This document shows positions 51,001-59,103 of a DNA stretch of 64,000 bases, piece by piece. Positions within the stretch are counted from its first letter, which is position 1. Each line of letters starts with the position of its first letter. Made by a program: the position numbers and the translations under genes. The notes beneath the pieces were generated by a model that was not told the DNA's origin, did no database searches, and worked only from the letters and a program-made list of their open reading frames with translations. Origin of the DNA: Trinickia violacea (GTDB lineage: Bacteria > Pseudomonadota > Gammaproteobacteria > Burkholderiales > Burkholderiaceae); NCBI RefSeq assembly GCF_005280735.1, contig NZ_CP040077.1, positions 2,852,001 through 2,916,000 of the forward strand. The letters run 5' to 3'.

Positions 51001-53955
51001 CAGATTGCCGTTGATTTCCGCGGTATAGCTCCCCCCGCCAATACCGTTGATCACAGCATCGCCGTTGACGAGCACAGCACCGTTGTCAAGCAGGTCGTTG
51101 CCGATATCGAGCGTCATCGTGCCGACGGATTGCAGCGTGCCCGCGTTTTGCAGATTGTTGGCGTGGATGGTGCCACCACCGTTGCTTGCGGTAGCCAACG
51201 TGAACGTCGCGCCGTTTTTGTTCAGCAGTGCATCCGTCACCGAGATGTTGCTACCAGCACTTGTACCGCCCTGAATCGTGCCGTTGTTGTCGAGGTTCGC
51301 AAGGGTGAAATCGAGTTCGTTGCCGAGCAGCTTGCCGGTTTGCTGGTTGCTCGCGGTGCTGTTGGCCGCGTCGAGCGTAAGCACATTGCCGGCTTGAACC
51401 AGACCCGTATTGTTCAACGACGTGCTCGTCGTCGAGCTATCGATCACGAGGTTACGACCGGCAACCAATTCACCGTCGTTGTTCAGTTGGGGCGCCGTGA
51501 CGTTGACATCGCTCGCACCCTGCATGACACCGTCTCGCTGGTTATTCAGCTGTTTCGTGACGGTCACGCTGTCGGGAGATGTCGGCGCCTGCGTCGAAAG
51601 CAACCATTGACCATCGTTGGCCAACGAATCGGCGACCACCGTGCTGCCGCTCGTCGCCTGAATGACCGCACCTGCATTGTTCTGGACGGTTGCACCCTGC
51701 AGACTCAGCGTCCCGCCCGACAGCACCTGTCCAGTGTTGTTGACGTTTTCGGTGCTGCCGCCACTGAAATCCGCGATGCCGAGGCCCGTCGCGCCATAGA
51801 TCTGGCCGCCGAGTTGATTGTTGAGCGTTCCGCCGATATCGAGGCTCGCCGCCCCGGTGCTTGCGTCGACGAGACCCGCGTTCGTCAATCCGTGGCTCGC
51901 GCTCAGCGCTAACGTGGCCGCTTGCAGCGTGCCATCGTTGGTCAGCGAAGTCCCGCCGAGGTTCAACGTGCCGCCCGCTTCGGTTGCCGCACCGTGCTCG
52001 TTAATGTACGTCGTCGTCGCGCTAGCAGTCAGATTGTCTGCAGCAAGCACGTTGCCCTGATTGTCGACGCTGTTCGCCGAGATCGTCGCGCTACCGCCCG
52101 ACTGCAACGTGCCGCTATTGGTCAGCGCGCCGCTTGCCGTCACGGTATCCGACGAAGCGCCAGATTGCGACGACAGCAACCACGTGCCCGCATTGTCGAG
52201 GCTCGCAACCTGCACCGACGTGCTTTGGCCTGCTTGAATCCAACCGCCCGACGTATTGCCGATATTCGCGCCCTGCAACGTCAAAGACGTACCCGCGAGC
52301 AGCGTACCGCTGTTCGTGACCGATTCGCTCGCCCCGCCGGACTGGTCCGCAATGCTGAGCGAACCGCCCGCCTGAATCGTGCCGCTATTCGTCAGCGACG
52401 ATCCGGACTCGATCGTCGCCGCTCCCGAGTCGGCCGAAAGCACGCCTGCGTTGTTGAGCCCTCCCGCTGCGATCACGCTCAGCGTTCCGCTCGCACTTTC
52501 GACGCCTTCGCCAGTACCCGCTGCGGTCGTGGTCGCGCCGGCCGAGTTGAGGCTCAAATTGCCCGCCGCTTTGACGAACGCGGTGCCAAGGTCGAGGTCG
52601 CCCTGATTGCTCTTCAGCGACAGCGCATTGCCGGCGACCAGCTGCGCACCGTCGGGTCCGATACTCAGGTTGCCGAAGACCCCCGACAGGGTGCTTGCGG
52701 CCGACTGCCAGTGGGTGCCATCGATCGTTGCCGCACCTGTGATATTGAGCGACAGCGCGCCGCCCGCGTAACGCTGATTGTTGTTGGTGAGCGAACTCGT
52801 GCTCGACGCATCGGTGAGGCTCGCGGCCGTCAACGACAGATTGCCGTCCGCGACAAGCGCACTTCCGGTCATCGAGGCTCCGCCGGCCGCATTGACCGAG
52901 AGGTCCTGACCGGCCGTCACGCTGGCGCCGTTCAGCGTGATCGCATTGGCGGCCGTGCTCGCGCTCGCGATCGACACGTTCTGTTGCGCCGACACATTGC
53001 CTGCGAGCACGATCGCTCCCGCGGCGGAGAGCGTGAAATCGCCGGCCGTTGCCGCGACGTTGCCCAGCAAATGCACGCCAGGACCTTGCTCGGTCGCAAT
53101 CAGCGTAATACGGTTCGCATACATGCCGCCGAGCGCCGAACTGTCGATCGCATAGGCCGGACCGCTTCCCGTCGGCGAGGTCGTCCCGGTCACGGCGCGC
53201 GTCGCATAGCTCCAGACGTTCGGACCGACCGTGATGCCAAGATCCTGCGCATTGATCGGCGCCTGGAGTTCTACGGCACGTGTGACGAGATCGACAATCT
53301 GCTGCCCCGTTGCATTGAGGCCGCTGCCGTTCACCAGAATGTCACCTTGCTGGACGTTGAAGCCGGTCAACGCGCCATTGCCGCCGAATGTCGGCGTGCC
53401 TGTCGTCAACGTCACGCGATTCGTATTGATGAAGCCACAACCCGAACACGTAATGCCGTACGGATTGGCCACAACGACGTCTGCGGCACCGCCGACGACT
53501 TCGGTAAAGCCGGCGAGCGTCGATCGGTTGTTCGAAGTGACTTCGTTGAGGATGACCGTCGCCGATTTCGCCAGATTCGGGTTCGCGAACAGTTGTCCCG
53601 CGAGCTTCGATTGGACCGAGATCTGGCTCGTCGGAGTGTTATTGAGTACGAGCCCCGCCGAATTGACGTTGTACTGCTGGTACGTATTGACCGACACGCC
53701 TGCGCTGTTCGGTGTCGAAATCCGCACGATCGTCGTGCCGTTGTTTGCCGTCGTCGCCGATGTATTGCCGCTGCCCGGGGCAACGACGACGGACGGACTC
53801 CCGGCTGATGCGAGATCCGAAGCAGCAACGGCAGCCAGCGCCGCTGCGCTCAAAACCACGGTACGGGCCGTCTTGCCGCGTGCGCGAGCGGTTTCCGAGA
53901 CAACGGCCCACATGCCGCGACTGGCGTTCCAGACAATGCGATAGACGTGATTCAT
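45031..53955 (-). CDS. filamentous haemagglutinin-like TpsA exoprotein
   Basis: A 2974-residue secreted adhesin of the two-partner (type Vb) pathway. Residues 1-52 form an extended signal peptide (M-N-H-V-Y-R-I-V-W-N, then R-G-K-T-A-R). The TPS domain (about 53-290) has N-P-N-L and N-P-Y-G-I-T-C-S-G-C-G-F-I-N-T, needed for TpsB recognition. A long beta-helical region of repeated A-G-G-N-L/D-x-S-A-G motifs fills 300-2650, interrupted near 1390-1620 by a non-repetitive haemagglutinin middle region. A Ser/Gly-rich five-unit repeat lies at about 2713-2827, and the last 75 residues resemble a putative-Ig (He_PIG) fold (L-P-S-W-L-K-F-D-P-S-T-G). No VENN motif or CDI toxin end is seen. Likely role: surface adhesion or biofilm. 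Confidence 0.93.
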   Translation of the reverse strand: MNHVYRIVWNASRGMWAVVSETARARGKTARTVVLSAAALAAVAASDLASAGSPSVVVAPGSGNTSATTANNGTTIVRISTPNSAGVSVNTYQQYNVNSAGLVLNNTPTSQISVQSKLAGQLFANPNLAKSATVILNEVTSNNRSTLAGFTEVVGGAADVVVANPYGITCSGCGFINTNRVTLTTGTPTFGGNGALTGFNVQQGDILVNGSGLNATGQQIVDLVTRAVELQAPINAQDLGITVGPNVWSYATRAVTGTTSPTGSGPAYAIDSSALGGMYANRITLIATEQGPGVHLLGNVAATAGDFTLSAAGAIVLAGNVSAQQNVSIASASTAANAITLNGASVTAGQDLSVNAAGGASMTGSALVADGNLSLTAASLTDASSTSSLTNNNQRYAGGALSLNITGAATIDGTHWQSAASTLSGVFGNLSIGPDGAQLVAGNALSLKSNQGDLDLGTAFVKAAGNLSLNSAGATTTAAGTGEGVESASGTLSVIAAGGLNNAGVLSADSGAATIESGSSLTNSGTIQAGGSLSIADQSGGASESVTNSGTLLAGTSLTLQGANIGNTSGGWIQAGQSTSVQVASLDNAGTWLLSSQSGASSDTVTASGALTNSGTLQSGGSATISANSVDNQGNVLAADNLTASATTTYINEHGAATEAGGTLNLGGTSLTNDGTLQAATLALSASHGLTNAGLVDASTGAASLDIGGTLNNQLGGQIYGATGLGIADFSGGSTENVNNTGQVLSGGTLSLQGATVQNNAGAVIQATSGSTVVADSLANDGQWLLSTQAPTSPDSVTVTKQLNNQRDGVMQGASDVNVTAPQLNNDGELVAGRNLVIDSSTTSTSLNNTGLVQAGNVLTLDAANSTASNQQTGKLLGNELDFTLANLDNNGTIQGGTSAGSNISVTDALLNKNGATFTLATASNGGGTIHANNLQNAGTLQSVGTMTLDIGNDLLDNGAVLVNGDAVINGIGGGSYTAEINGNLQSASTLTVNNASSITVGGSGTILGNAMTLGSASHPVTTLTLDTGTRGAEISASGDLSINAGTLNMDSTGSNERILGAMSGAGTLTLDLSNALTNDGAIFSGDMLKLKAPGITNTNTGGISALNGLYLDADGDNLTNSGSLYAGNVLNVSDVNTLRNLDTPATATTGNAASGTIYSGGSISLTAGTIVNNSMVQANGNITLNAATIDNESSEAGSLVWGSAQNDATTSNVVYSLGYHNCAGNIADQCSLTDYTETWTVSQSFNGPAPTFAPQIISTGGGTVSLTGYTTANNIGALISGGTVNIVGANSGSTFTNSALAPQELTYTHTWENYFEYIAAGGFVSGATNPDENDSVTYTSSVIPGYNTNSGIYATTLNVPTGALYNIGPTTSPVSAPGATSSNPTLPSSSGTAVANLPYSSTPFSEALSAAPSQTGSGEAQLAQKTSAVSPGSGVTFAGKQPIEPVSANTFRSLSGITIALPTNPNGYFVTDQAPGAQYLVVTNPLLGSGSNYLGAAYLESQLGYNPDTTGELVGDNNYQAYLVQQELIAQTGNDLLTGYNTLATQMQGLLNNAVSESQTLGLTFGQAPTAAQVANLTQNLVWMVETVVDGQKVLAPVVYLSAATKAGITQGAVLEASNTNLDVTSLTNTGGTISGSQSLNVVSQGNIVNSSGLITGGNVNLTSTNGNIVNQTLTQSSGSATRNITQVDNQAGIVSTGTLSVNAAKDITNLGANMSAGGDASLSAGGNVTFDTVQDTNTTTTNSASSHGLVTTISSDTTSTTTQIQSNLTTGGNLNVQAGKDLTLNSTNVTAAGNGNLQAGGNINIGAESNSTTDTSKSTTSGVGYDQSLYASTTTTTASNTTTAVGSNIQFGGNANLSAGHNLTLQGATLQAGGNGTMSAQNVNIEAAQNTSTSTTTTSTTTVLGVDHNNGGSTGTSASASSGNGQDNAQASASGSAANGMGQGSVSASANASGSATGSSANGDVQGSASGSAGAQVSAQGSGGIDFGSHTTTTTTDNNSQSVGSSVSFGGNATINAKNDVTLQGSTLAAGGNATVNAQNVNVEAARNVSTSTTTTTSTAIGLIGSTNDTASLAASGNVSGSAGKGITPNASAAASVSANASSSNQLALATHDTSTTSTVDITNQGSAITAGGNLTVNASNNLTTTGSSLGAGQNLNLNAKQMSFNAATDVHETTSSSSDTSVGLFANGSASAQASGSANGGIGVNANGSASASANGEVGIYASNTKQSSSSGTTTAETSSLSAGGNINRNASSSINDVGTQINAGGNLNQSAKTINSEAAADTSYSSSSTTTNTATVGTYGSINASVSGGLDSGSSSGVKVGAGFEANYTNQQNSQSSSNSNAVVSNINVGGSVNTQSSRATNLQGTTIDAGKNVNVSAGTLNYTAAQNTSESQSNSSTGTAAVQVDVVQKNATASGGYTGASGKQSSSTAVTGGITAGGNLNVSTTGDANFQGTNLSSTGATNISTGGNLNYDAASDTSSASSHSQNASLSVTAGKSGSSVSAGAGYDASSSNGNTAVVGSISSGGPLTISSGKDATFTGTTIASGSDASVAAGGTLAFNAAHSTSTSESYGVGISGKAGSQTNEPTAAQPNATTTKSGSLNANGNYSKSKSDTSTVASVSSGGNLSLSSGGDTDLQGTSLGSSGVTSINAGGNVNITAAKSTTSTVGFGITVGGSTSSTKLANQPSSDANTTSPATSGNGNSSSSGGSSNWVNGVVSTPSGAGSTSGSGGSSNWVNGVKPTPSGAGSTSGSGGSSNWVNGVVPTPSGTGSTSGSGGSSSWVNGVVPTTSGTGGTSGSGGSSNWVNGVKPTTSGTGSLSGSSRSSSWSNGVVPQGPLNQNAPVIGSQRTPDTGTETHASGSLSVEDVNHSSSQNASITGGHGVVISSGGGSSGNAQITASVTLPKQMPAGSTVTAQTADGQPLPSWLKFDPSTGKFSGTPPAGAPALAVNVNVPQPDGTTQVVQMKFSAQ
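45475..45819 (-). repeat. five tandem 69-bp coding repeats in tpsA
   Basis: Five direct repeats of exactly 69 bp encode 23-residue units with the pattern S-S-N-W-V-N-G-V-V/K-P-T-P/T-S-G-x-G-S-T-S-G-S-G-G. A partial sixth unit (S-S-S-W-S-N-G-V-V-P) follows toward the C-terminus. The units are nearly identical in DNA, pointing to recent expansion. They probably form a flexible linker between the beta-helix and the C-terminal domain. Confidence 0.9.
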
Positions 53956-53965
53956 GGCTCAGCCC

Positions 53966-55696
53966 TTACAACGAGTACGACAAACGGAAGAAAACACGAT
54001 TGGCCTCACGTGCGATCGAGTTCGGCATGGTCAGCGGGTGCGAGAAATACACTTCGCCGCTCACACGGCGCCATTGCCAGGACGCGCCAACCGTCAACCC
54101 GGTCATCGTGCCGCCGGGCACGCCGGGCGCACGATTGGTCACGGACCCCGCGTCGAAGCCGGTATAGAAGCGACCGGACAGCGTGCCCAGTTGCCCGGAA
54201 AGCGAGAACGGCACGCCGATTTCATTGCGCCAGTAAGCGCCTGTGTCGCCGCTCAAGGTCTCGTCGAGAAAGCCGCGCACGGTGGTCGGCCCGCCGAGTA
54301 GAATTTGTTGCGAGCCGAACAGCGTCGTCATCGCGTACTGCGCATCAAGGTGGCTCGACCAGTCGAGGTTTCGCCCGAAGAGCGAGAACGGTCGCGTGTA
54401 GCCGAGGTCGAGCGTGACTTTCGAAAACTGGGCATGAGGCGCGCTATCGGGAACCTCGCCGGGGTCGCGCAGCGAACCCAGTATCGGCAGACCCTGGACA
54501 AAGTCGAACCGCCCATTGAACAAGCCACCGCCGACACCCGCGAAGAGCGACGTGCCAAGATCGAGAAATGTCAGCTCCCGACTCGCAACGCTCAGGAACT
54601 GGTGCTGAAGATAGCTGCTCGTCGACTGGTCCGTGAGCGAGGCCGAAACCGAGACCTTGCTGTCCTGGTTGCGGAACACGACACGATCGAGGCCGATGCT
54701 GCGCGTGATTGTGCTGCCTTGGGAGAGCAGCGGCGTACCGCTCGCTTCGTTGACCAGCGAGTCGTAGCGCATGTCGCTCAGATCGAACGTCAGCGTGTTA
54801 TAGCCAAACGGGATCACGACATCGAGTGCATCGGTTTTCGAATCGTGAGCGCTGTCGAACGGCAGCGTCTGACGATGCGTGACCGATACGATTTCATTCA
54901 AGCCGAGAAGGCCATCTTCGGTGACAGTCGCCATTCCGCTCAGGCGACCCGTCGCGTCCACACTCTGGTTGTCGTAGGACGTGAACAAATGCAGCGGAAA
55001 GCTCTGTGGATTGTGAACGACGACGACGCTCTCGCCCGGCTGGCTGCCCGGTTCGATGTCGAGGCGCGCATTGTTCGACGTTGCGCGGTTGATCTGGTCG
55101 ATGCCCTGCTCGAGGTCCCGCAGATTGAGCATCGCGCCCGGTACAGCCGGGAAGATCGCATTCGCCCAAAGCCGATTGTGCGGGTTGTCTTCGATCCGGT
55201 ACGCCTGTATGCGCCCTTCGACGACCGTTATCGTCAGTTGCCCCGTTGTCAGATCCTGCGCCGGCAGATACGCGTGCGTCGTGATATAGGCGCGCCGAAA
55301 ATATTCGGCGGTGATCTCGGTCAGCAGCGCTTCGATGTCGTTAGCTCTGAGGCAACGGCCCTCGTAAGCATGGACGAGCTTGTCAAGCGTGCCTTTGGGA
55401 AGATGGGTCGCGCCATTGACTACGATGGCCTTGATATCGCGGCACGGCCCGGTCTCAGGCACCGTGACAGGCGCAGGCGGAGTCAGTGTCGCGCCTCCCG
55501 TGCGGCCTGGACGCTCCGCATTGCTCTGGTCCTGACGAAGCTGATTCTGCTGTTGCCTGAGGATCACATCGTTTTGCCGCTGCAAATCATTGAGATTGAG
55601 CGGACTATCTGCCCACGCACTCGATGGCGCCGCAAAGTAGTCGATTGCAAAAGCGAGTATCGCTCCGTAGACGAGCCCTTTATATCTGACGGTCAT
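53966..55696 (-). CDS. TpsB outer-membrane transporter (ShlB/FhaC/HecB family)
   Basis: A 576-residue Omp85-superfamily pore. The signal peptide ends S-S-A-W-A-D; a Gln-rich helix (Q-R-Q-N-D-V-I-L-R-Q-Q-Q-N-Q-L-R-Q) near residues 36-58 is the FhaC-like N-terminal plug helix. Two POTRA domains follow (about 85-245), the first with a Cys pair (G-P-C-R-D-I and G-R-C-L-R) typical of ShlB/FhaC proteins. The beta-barrel fills the rest, with a VRGF-like loop motif T-T-V-R-G-F-L-D (the conserved L6 element) near residue 470 and a C-terminal strand ending F-F-R-L-S-Y-S-L. It lies ten bases upstream of tpsA, so both form an operon in the order tpsB-tpsA. Confidence 0.95.
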   Translation of the reverse strand: MTVRYKGLVYGAILAFAIDYFAAPSSAWADSPLNLNDLQRQNDVILRQQQNQLRQDQSNAERPGRTGGATLTPPAPVTVPETGPCRDIKAIVVNGATHLPKGTLDKLVHAYEGRCLRANDIEALLTEITAEYFRRAYITTHAYLPAQDLTTGQLTITVVEGRIQAYRIEDNPHNRLWANAIFPAVPGAMLNLRDLEQGIDQINRATSNNARLDIEPGSQPGESVVVVHNPQSFPLHLFTSYDNQSVDATGRLSGMATVTEDGLLGLNEIVSVTHRQTLPFDSAHDSKTDALDVVIPFGYNTLTFDLSDMRYDSLVNEASGTPLLSQGSTITRSIGLDRVVFRNQDSKVSVSASLTDQSTSSYLQHQFLSVASRELTFLDLGTSLFAGVGGGLFNGRFDFVQGLPILGSLRDPGEVPDSAPHAQFSKVTLDLGYTRPFSLFGRNLDWSSHLDAQYAMTTLFGSQQILLGGPTTVRGFLDETLSGDTGAYWRNEIGVPFSLSGQLGTLSGRFYTGFDAGSVTNRAPGVPGGTMTGLTVGASWQWRRVSGEVYFSHPLTMPNSIAREANRVFFRLSYSL

Positions 55697-56393
55697 TTCA
55701 ATTGTATTTTCTTGACGATGGTTTCAAAAAGGGCGCGCAAACGCGACATCGCGACGTTGAACGGCGTTGCCTCACGTCGGGCTCAAGAGTTCGAAGGATT
55801 TGGGCGTGCCTGGTCCCTGGTCACGCAATGGATTCCGTCCACTTCCGCTTCCCCCGAAGCTGTCGTGCGCACAGGCGCGAGCGTCTCGTCGCCCTCGCTG
55901 CGGCGAATCCGCTTCGCACCTGTCGTGCCGTTTCAAGCTGCTGTCTGTTTCTGATGTACTACAGCTACCCCGTGCGGAACGTATCGAACCTCGTGTGTTA
56001 CGCTGACCCGCTCATTTCATTGAGTTGTCCAAAACGCTCCACACGCGTTCAATGCATTGCACCCGGCCGCTCGCTTCCAATGGTCGAATCCGTTTTCTGA
56101 GGGGGTGGTGTCTGACTAGGCATCCGGTTTCGCGGAAACCTCAGCGCGGGACGGTCGCGATACTTCGATCCGCTCGTCCGTACGACCGCCCGCATTGGGA
56201 TCGCGTTTAGCACCGTCACACCGTTATCGCGGCTCGAAACACCCGACGCACCGCGCTTCCAACCAGGCTCAGAAGCGATGAGAGACTATCGCGATCAGGC
56301 GATCACGGTAAATACTGCATCTGTAGTATTTGGCGATCAAGTCGATGATTTTTAATGTTATTTATTCGACGATGCGCGCGTGAAGCGAGGGTT
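55697..56393. promoter_or_regulatory. tpsB upstream region with a palindromic candidate site
   Basis: Nearly 700 bases without a supported gene, between the tpsB start and the end of the kinase gene. At 56309-56330 AAATACTGCA-TC-TGTAGTATTT is a 10-bp dyad with one mismatch, flanked by two GGCGATCA copies (56318-side: 56297-56305 and 56331-56338). The 8-mer TACTACAG found in the dyad (minus strand) recurs at 55957-55964 on the plus strand. These may be binding sites for the neighbouring response regulator; no direct evidence. Confidence 0.4.
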
Positions 56394-58220
56394 TCAGGCA
56401 GGTTGCGCGTCGATCAACGCCTGCATTTTCTCCGGGTCAAGCGGTTTGTGGACCACATGAAAACCGCTCGACGTCGTTGCGTCGATCCCGTCGGCCGATG
56501 TGTCGCCGGTGATGATGATCGCGGGTATTTCGCGGCCGATGGCCTTGTACACCGCGTGAATCACATCCACGCCCGTCACTCGCCTCGCGAGCCTGAAGTC
56601 GGTCAGCACCATTTGAAGTGCGGGGCCATGGGACGTCGCGACGACGACAGCCTGTTCGATCGACGACGCGGCAACCACCGTGTGACCCCACGCACGTAGC
56701 AGCGTTTGCATGCTCGCGAGCACGTCGCGATCGTCATCGACGACGAGTATGGCTCTTGTGCGTCTGCTCGAGACCGGTGCTGCATCGATGACGTCGACTT
56801 GGTTATCGAGCGCCGGTATATCCGGCAGTGCAGGCAATCGCACGGAGAACAGCGAGCCTCGCCCGAGTCTCGAGCGCACCCGCACGTTTGCGCCGATCAG
56901 CACCGCCGTGCGCTGGACGATCGCGAGACCCAGGCCAAGGCCTTGTTCACGGTCGCGTGCCGCATTGCCGACCTGGTAGAACTCCCGAAAAATCATCGAG
57001 TGTTGATCCGCTGCGATGCCAATGCCGGTATCGAACACTTGAATATCGACTTCGTCGCCGCGTCGACGACACGCGACCCGAATTCCTCCGCGCGTGGTAT
57101 AGCGGACCGCATTCGAGAGCAGGTTCGATAGGATGTTGTGCAGCAGGGCTGCGTCGGTTTCGAGCCAGACCGAGGTCGACCGGATCTTGAGGCTCAATCC
57201 TTTTGACGACGCGGCCTCGAGGAAGTCGTTCTCGAGCGCATCGAACGCCTGTTGTAACGGAAAGCGGCGCGGCTCCGCGTTGATCACACCTGCGTCGAGC
57301 CTTGAAATATCGAGGAGTACATTGAGCAGTTGCGACATGCCCTTGAGCGCCGTCTGGAGGCGTCCGGCAATGCCATTGAGGGCGGTGCGTTCGATGTTCG
57401 GCGCCTGGGCTATGGCGCGCAAGGTCGCGATATAGAGCCCAAGCGCATGCGTGGGCTGACGCAGGTCGTGACTAGCGGCGGCCAGGAATTGCGACTTGCT
57501 TCGATTCGCGAGTTCGGCTCGCTCCTTTTCCTCGGTCAATTGCCGGATCAGCCCGATATTTTCAAAGCGAAGAGAGACCGAGTCCAGTACCGTGCGCTGG
57601 AGGTTTCGGCTAAATGAAAGGTTGACCCCTAAAAGGAAAAGAGACAGGAATCCGAGCACGGAAAACAGCGTATTGCCGTAGGCGAACGAGCGAATCGCAA
57701 ACGGCAATACCGTCGGTAACGCATACGCGAAATAGGTCGGCCAATAGGAAGACAGCGAGGCGACCGAGCCGCCGGTCATGCCCGCGAGCACGATACAGAT
57801 AAATGCGGTCACGACCGTGTTGTCGGGTGCAAAGAACAAAAGACCCATGGACCCCCATAAACAACCCGACAAGCCGGACAACAGCACGTATCGGCGTGCA
57901 CGGCGCATCGCGGTCTCGATCGGATGTTCTCCTGCGAAGCGATCGCGCCAGACGATCACGATGCGAACGACCGTTAGCAGATAGATTGCAGCGGCCCACC
58001 CGAGCAAATCGCGCCTCGAGACCTCGGACCAGAGCAGGAATATCGACAAGCTTACAACTGCGATATTGCCGAACAGGATAGGCGGAGACTGGCGATACAG
58101 CGTATTGATCAGTTCCAGCCGCACCTTGGGTCTGATATTTTTAGAGGTATTTTTTACCATCGTGAATTCACGTATGCGATCTTGCGAAGACTCCGTTTTT
58201 CGTGAAATGATCTTCGCCAT
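56394..58220 (-). CDS. hybrid sensor histidine kinase / response regulator
   Basis: A membrane sensor of about 608 residues from ATG 58220 (a TTG 48 bases earlier is possible). Residues 40-205 hold five or six membrane helices with no large periplasmic domain, so it senses inside or at the membrane. The HisKA phosphoacceptor is His251 in A-A-A-S-H-D-L-R-Q-P. ATPase boxes follow (N-I-L-S-N-L-L-S-N-A, D-T-G-I-G-I, G-L-G-L-G-L-A-I). A C-terminal receiver has V-V-D-D-D-R, Asp541 in V-L-T-D-F and the Lys in V-H-K-P. It likely relays to the divergently encoded LuxR-type regulator. Confidence 0.92.
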   Translation of the reverse strand: MAKIISRKTESSQDRIREFTMVKNTSKNIRPKVRLELINTLYRQSPPILFGNIAVVSLSIFLLWSEVSRRDLLGWAAAIYLLTVVRIVIVWRDRFAGEHPIETAMRRARRYVLLSGLSGCLWGSMGLLFFAPDNTVVTAFICIVLAGMTGGSVASLSSYWPTYFAYALPTVLPFAIRSFAYGNTLFSVLGFLSLFLLGVNLSFSRNLQRTVLDSVSLRFENIGLIRQLTEEKERAELANRSKSQFLAAASHDLRQPTHALGLYIATLRAIAQAPNIERTALNGIAGRLQTALKGMSQLLNVLLDISRLDAGVINAEPRRFPLQQAFDALENDFLEAASSKGLSLKIRSTSVWLETDAALLHNILSNLLSNAVRYTTRGGIRVACRRRGDEVDIQVFDTGIGIAADQHSMIFREFYQVGNAARDREQGLGLGLAIVQRTAVLIGANVRVRSRLGRGSLFSVRLPALPDIPALDNQVDVIDAAPVSSRRTRAILVVDDDRDVLASMQTLLRAWGHTVVAASSIEQAVVVATSHGPALQMVLTDFRLARRVTGVDVIHAVYKAIGREIPAIIITGDTSADGIDATTSSGFHVVHKPLDPEKMQALIDAQPA

Positions 58221-58314
58221 ATTCCGGCCGGGATTGGCAACGCTGCCATCCGCTCCGTATTGTCGCAAAGTCGTACGCCGTTGAGTAACCTACAAAAATA
58301 AGCGAAGGGGAAAA

Positions 58315-58947
58315 ATGAAACGCATCGTGCTAGTAGACGACCACGCGATGGTTCGCGATGGGCTCAGACTCTTGCTGACGACCCGGGCCGACTGGCTCGT
58401 CGTCGGAGAAACGGGGGACGGGCGCATGGTCTGCGACGTGCTGCGCGACACCCAAGCGGATTTGCTGTTGCTCGATCTCGAACTACCCGGTTGTCATGGA
58501 ACCCAGCTCGCACAGCAAATCAAGGCGGAATTCCCGGAGATCAAGATTCTCGTTTTGACGGGTAACGCCCATGCCGCGACGGTCCGGGCGGCGATGGCGG
58601 CAGGCGCCGACGCCTATATGCTCAAGCACGAAGACGGCGACGAACTGCTTTGCGCGATCTCGCTCGTGTTGTCGGGCATTCGCTACGTGAGCAAAACACT
58701 CGCGCGTGCGCTCGAAGTCGAGGACGGGGCCACTGTTGCGCCGATCACCGCGCGTGAAAAAGAAATCCTGGCGCTCGTCGCGAACGGATACTCGAGCCAG
58801 CAGATCGCCGACAAATTGAATCTGAGCGTGTTGACGGTCCGCAAGCATCGTCAGAATCTGATGTCGAAGCTCTCGCTGCGCAACGTCGCAGAAGTCACGG
58901 CTTACGCGATTCGCGACGGTCTTTCGATATCGAACCCTGGAGCGTGA
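58315..58947 (+). CDS. NarL/FixJ-type response regulator
   Basis: A 210-residue two-domain regulator. The receiver domain has D-D at 8-9, phosphoacceptor Asp54 (L-L-L-D-L-E), Thr near 82 (V-L-T-G-N) and Lys in M-L-K-H. The C-terminal LuxR-type HTH reads I-T-A-R-E-K-E-I-L-A-L-V-A-N-G-Y-S-S-Q-Q-I-A and L-T-V-R-K-H-R-Q-N-L-M. GAAGGGG precedes the ATG. The gene is divergent from the hybrid kinase with 94 bases between starts, the usual cognate-pair arrangement. Its targets may include the adjacent tpsBA operon, by analogy with BvgAS and fhaB; that is inference. Confidence 0.93.
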   Translation: MKRIVLVDDHAMVRDGLRLLLTTRADWLVVGETGDGRMVCDVLRDTQADLLLLDLELPGCHGTQLAQQIKAEFPEIKILVLTGNAHAATVRAAMAAGADAYMLKHEDGDELLCAISLVLSGIRYVSKTLARALEVEDGATVAPITAREKEILALVANGYSSQQIADKLNLSVLTVRKHRQNLMSKLSLRNVAEVTAYAIRDGLSISNPGA

Positions 58948-59103
58948 TCGGCTTCGGAGCGCCGCCTCGATCGGCGAACCACCCGCCGTCGCCGAGTACA
59001 CGCGCCGTCTCGAGCGGGTCAAGTGCACATCGCAGAATGATCGCGCCATAGTCGAGATTCAGGTCCGTGGATCGACCTTGAACACCGAGATGGCGACGCG
59101 TAG

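Noticed and set aside
51922..53808. 628-residue plus-strand ORF inside the haemagglutinin gene
   Set aside because: Antisense shadow of tpsA, same reasons; no initiation signal.
54305..55954. 549-residue plus-strand ORF antisense to tpsB
   Set aside because: Shadow frame; tpsB has signal peptide, POTRA and barrel motifs in the true frame.
55702..56100. 132-residue plus-strand ORF upstream of tpsB
   Set aside because: Arg/Cys-rich, no ribosome binding site and no motif; likely noncoding.
58948..59103. Short minus-strand frame with protein-like stretches downstream of the response regulator
   Set aside because: Some coding character was seen but no start, no motif and too short to support; not listed.
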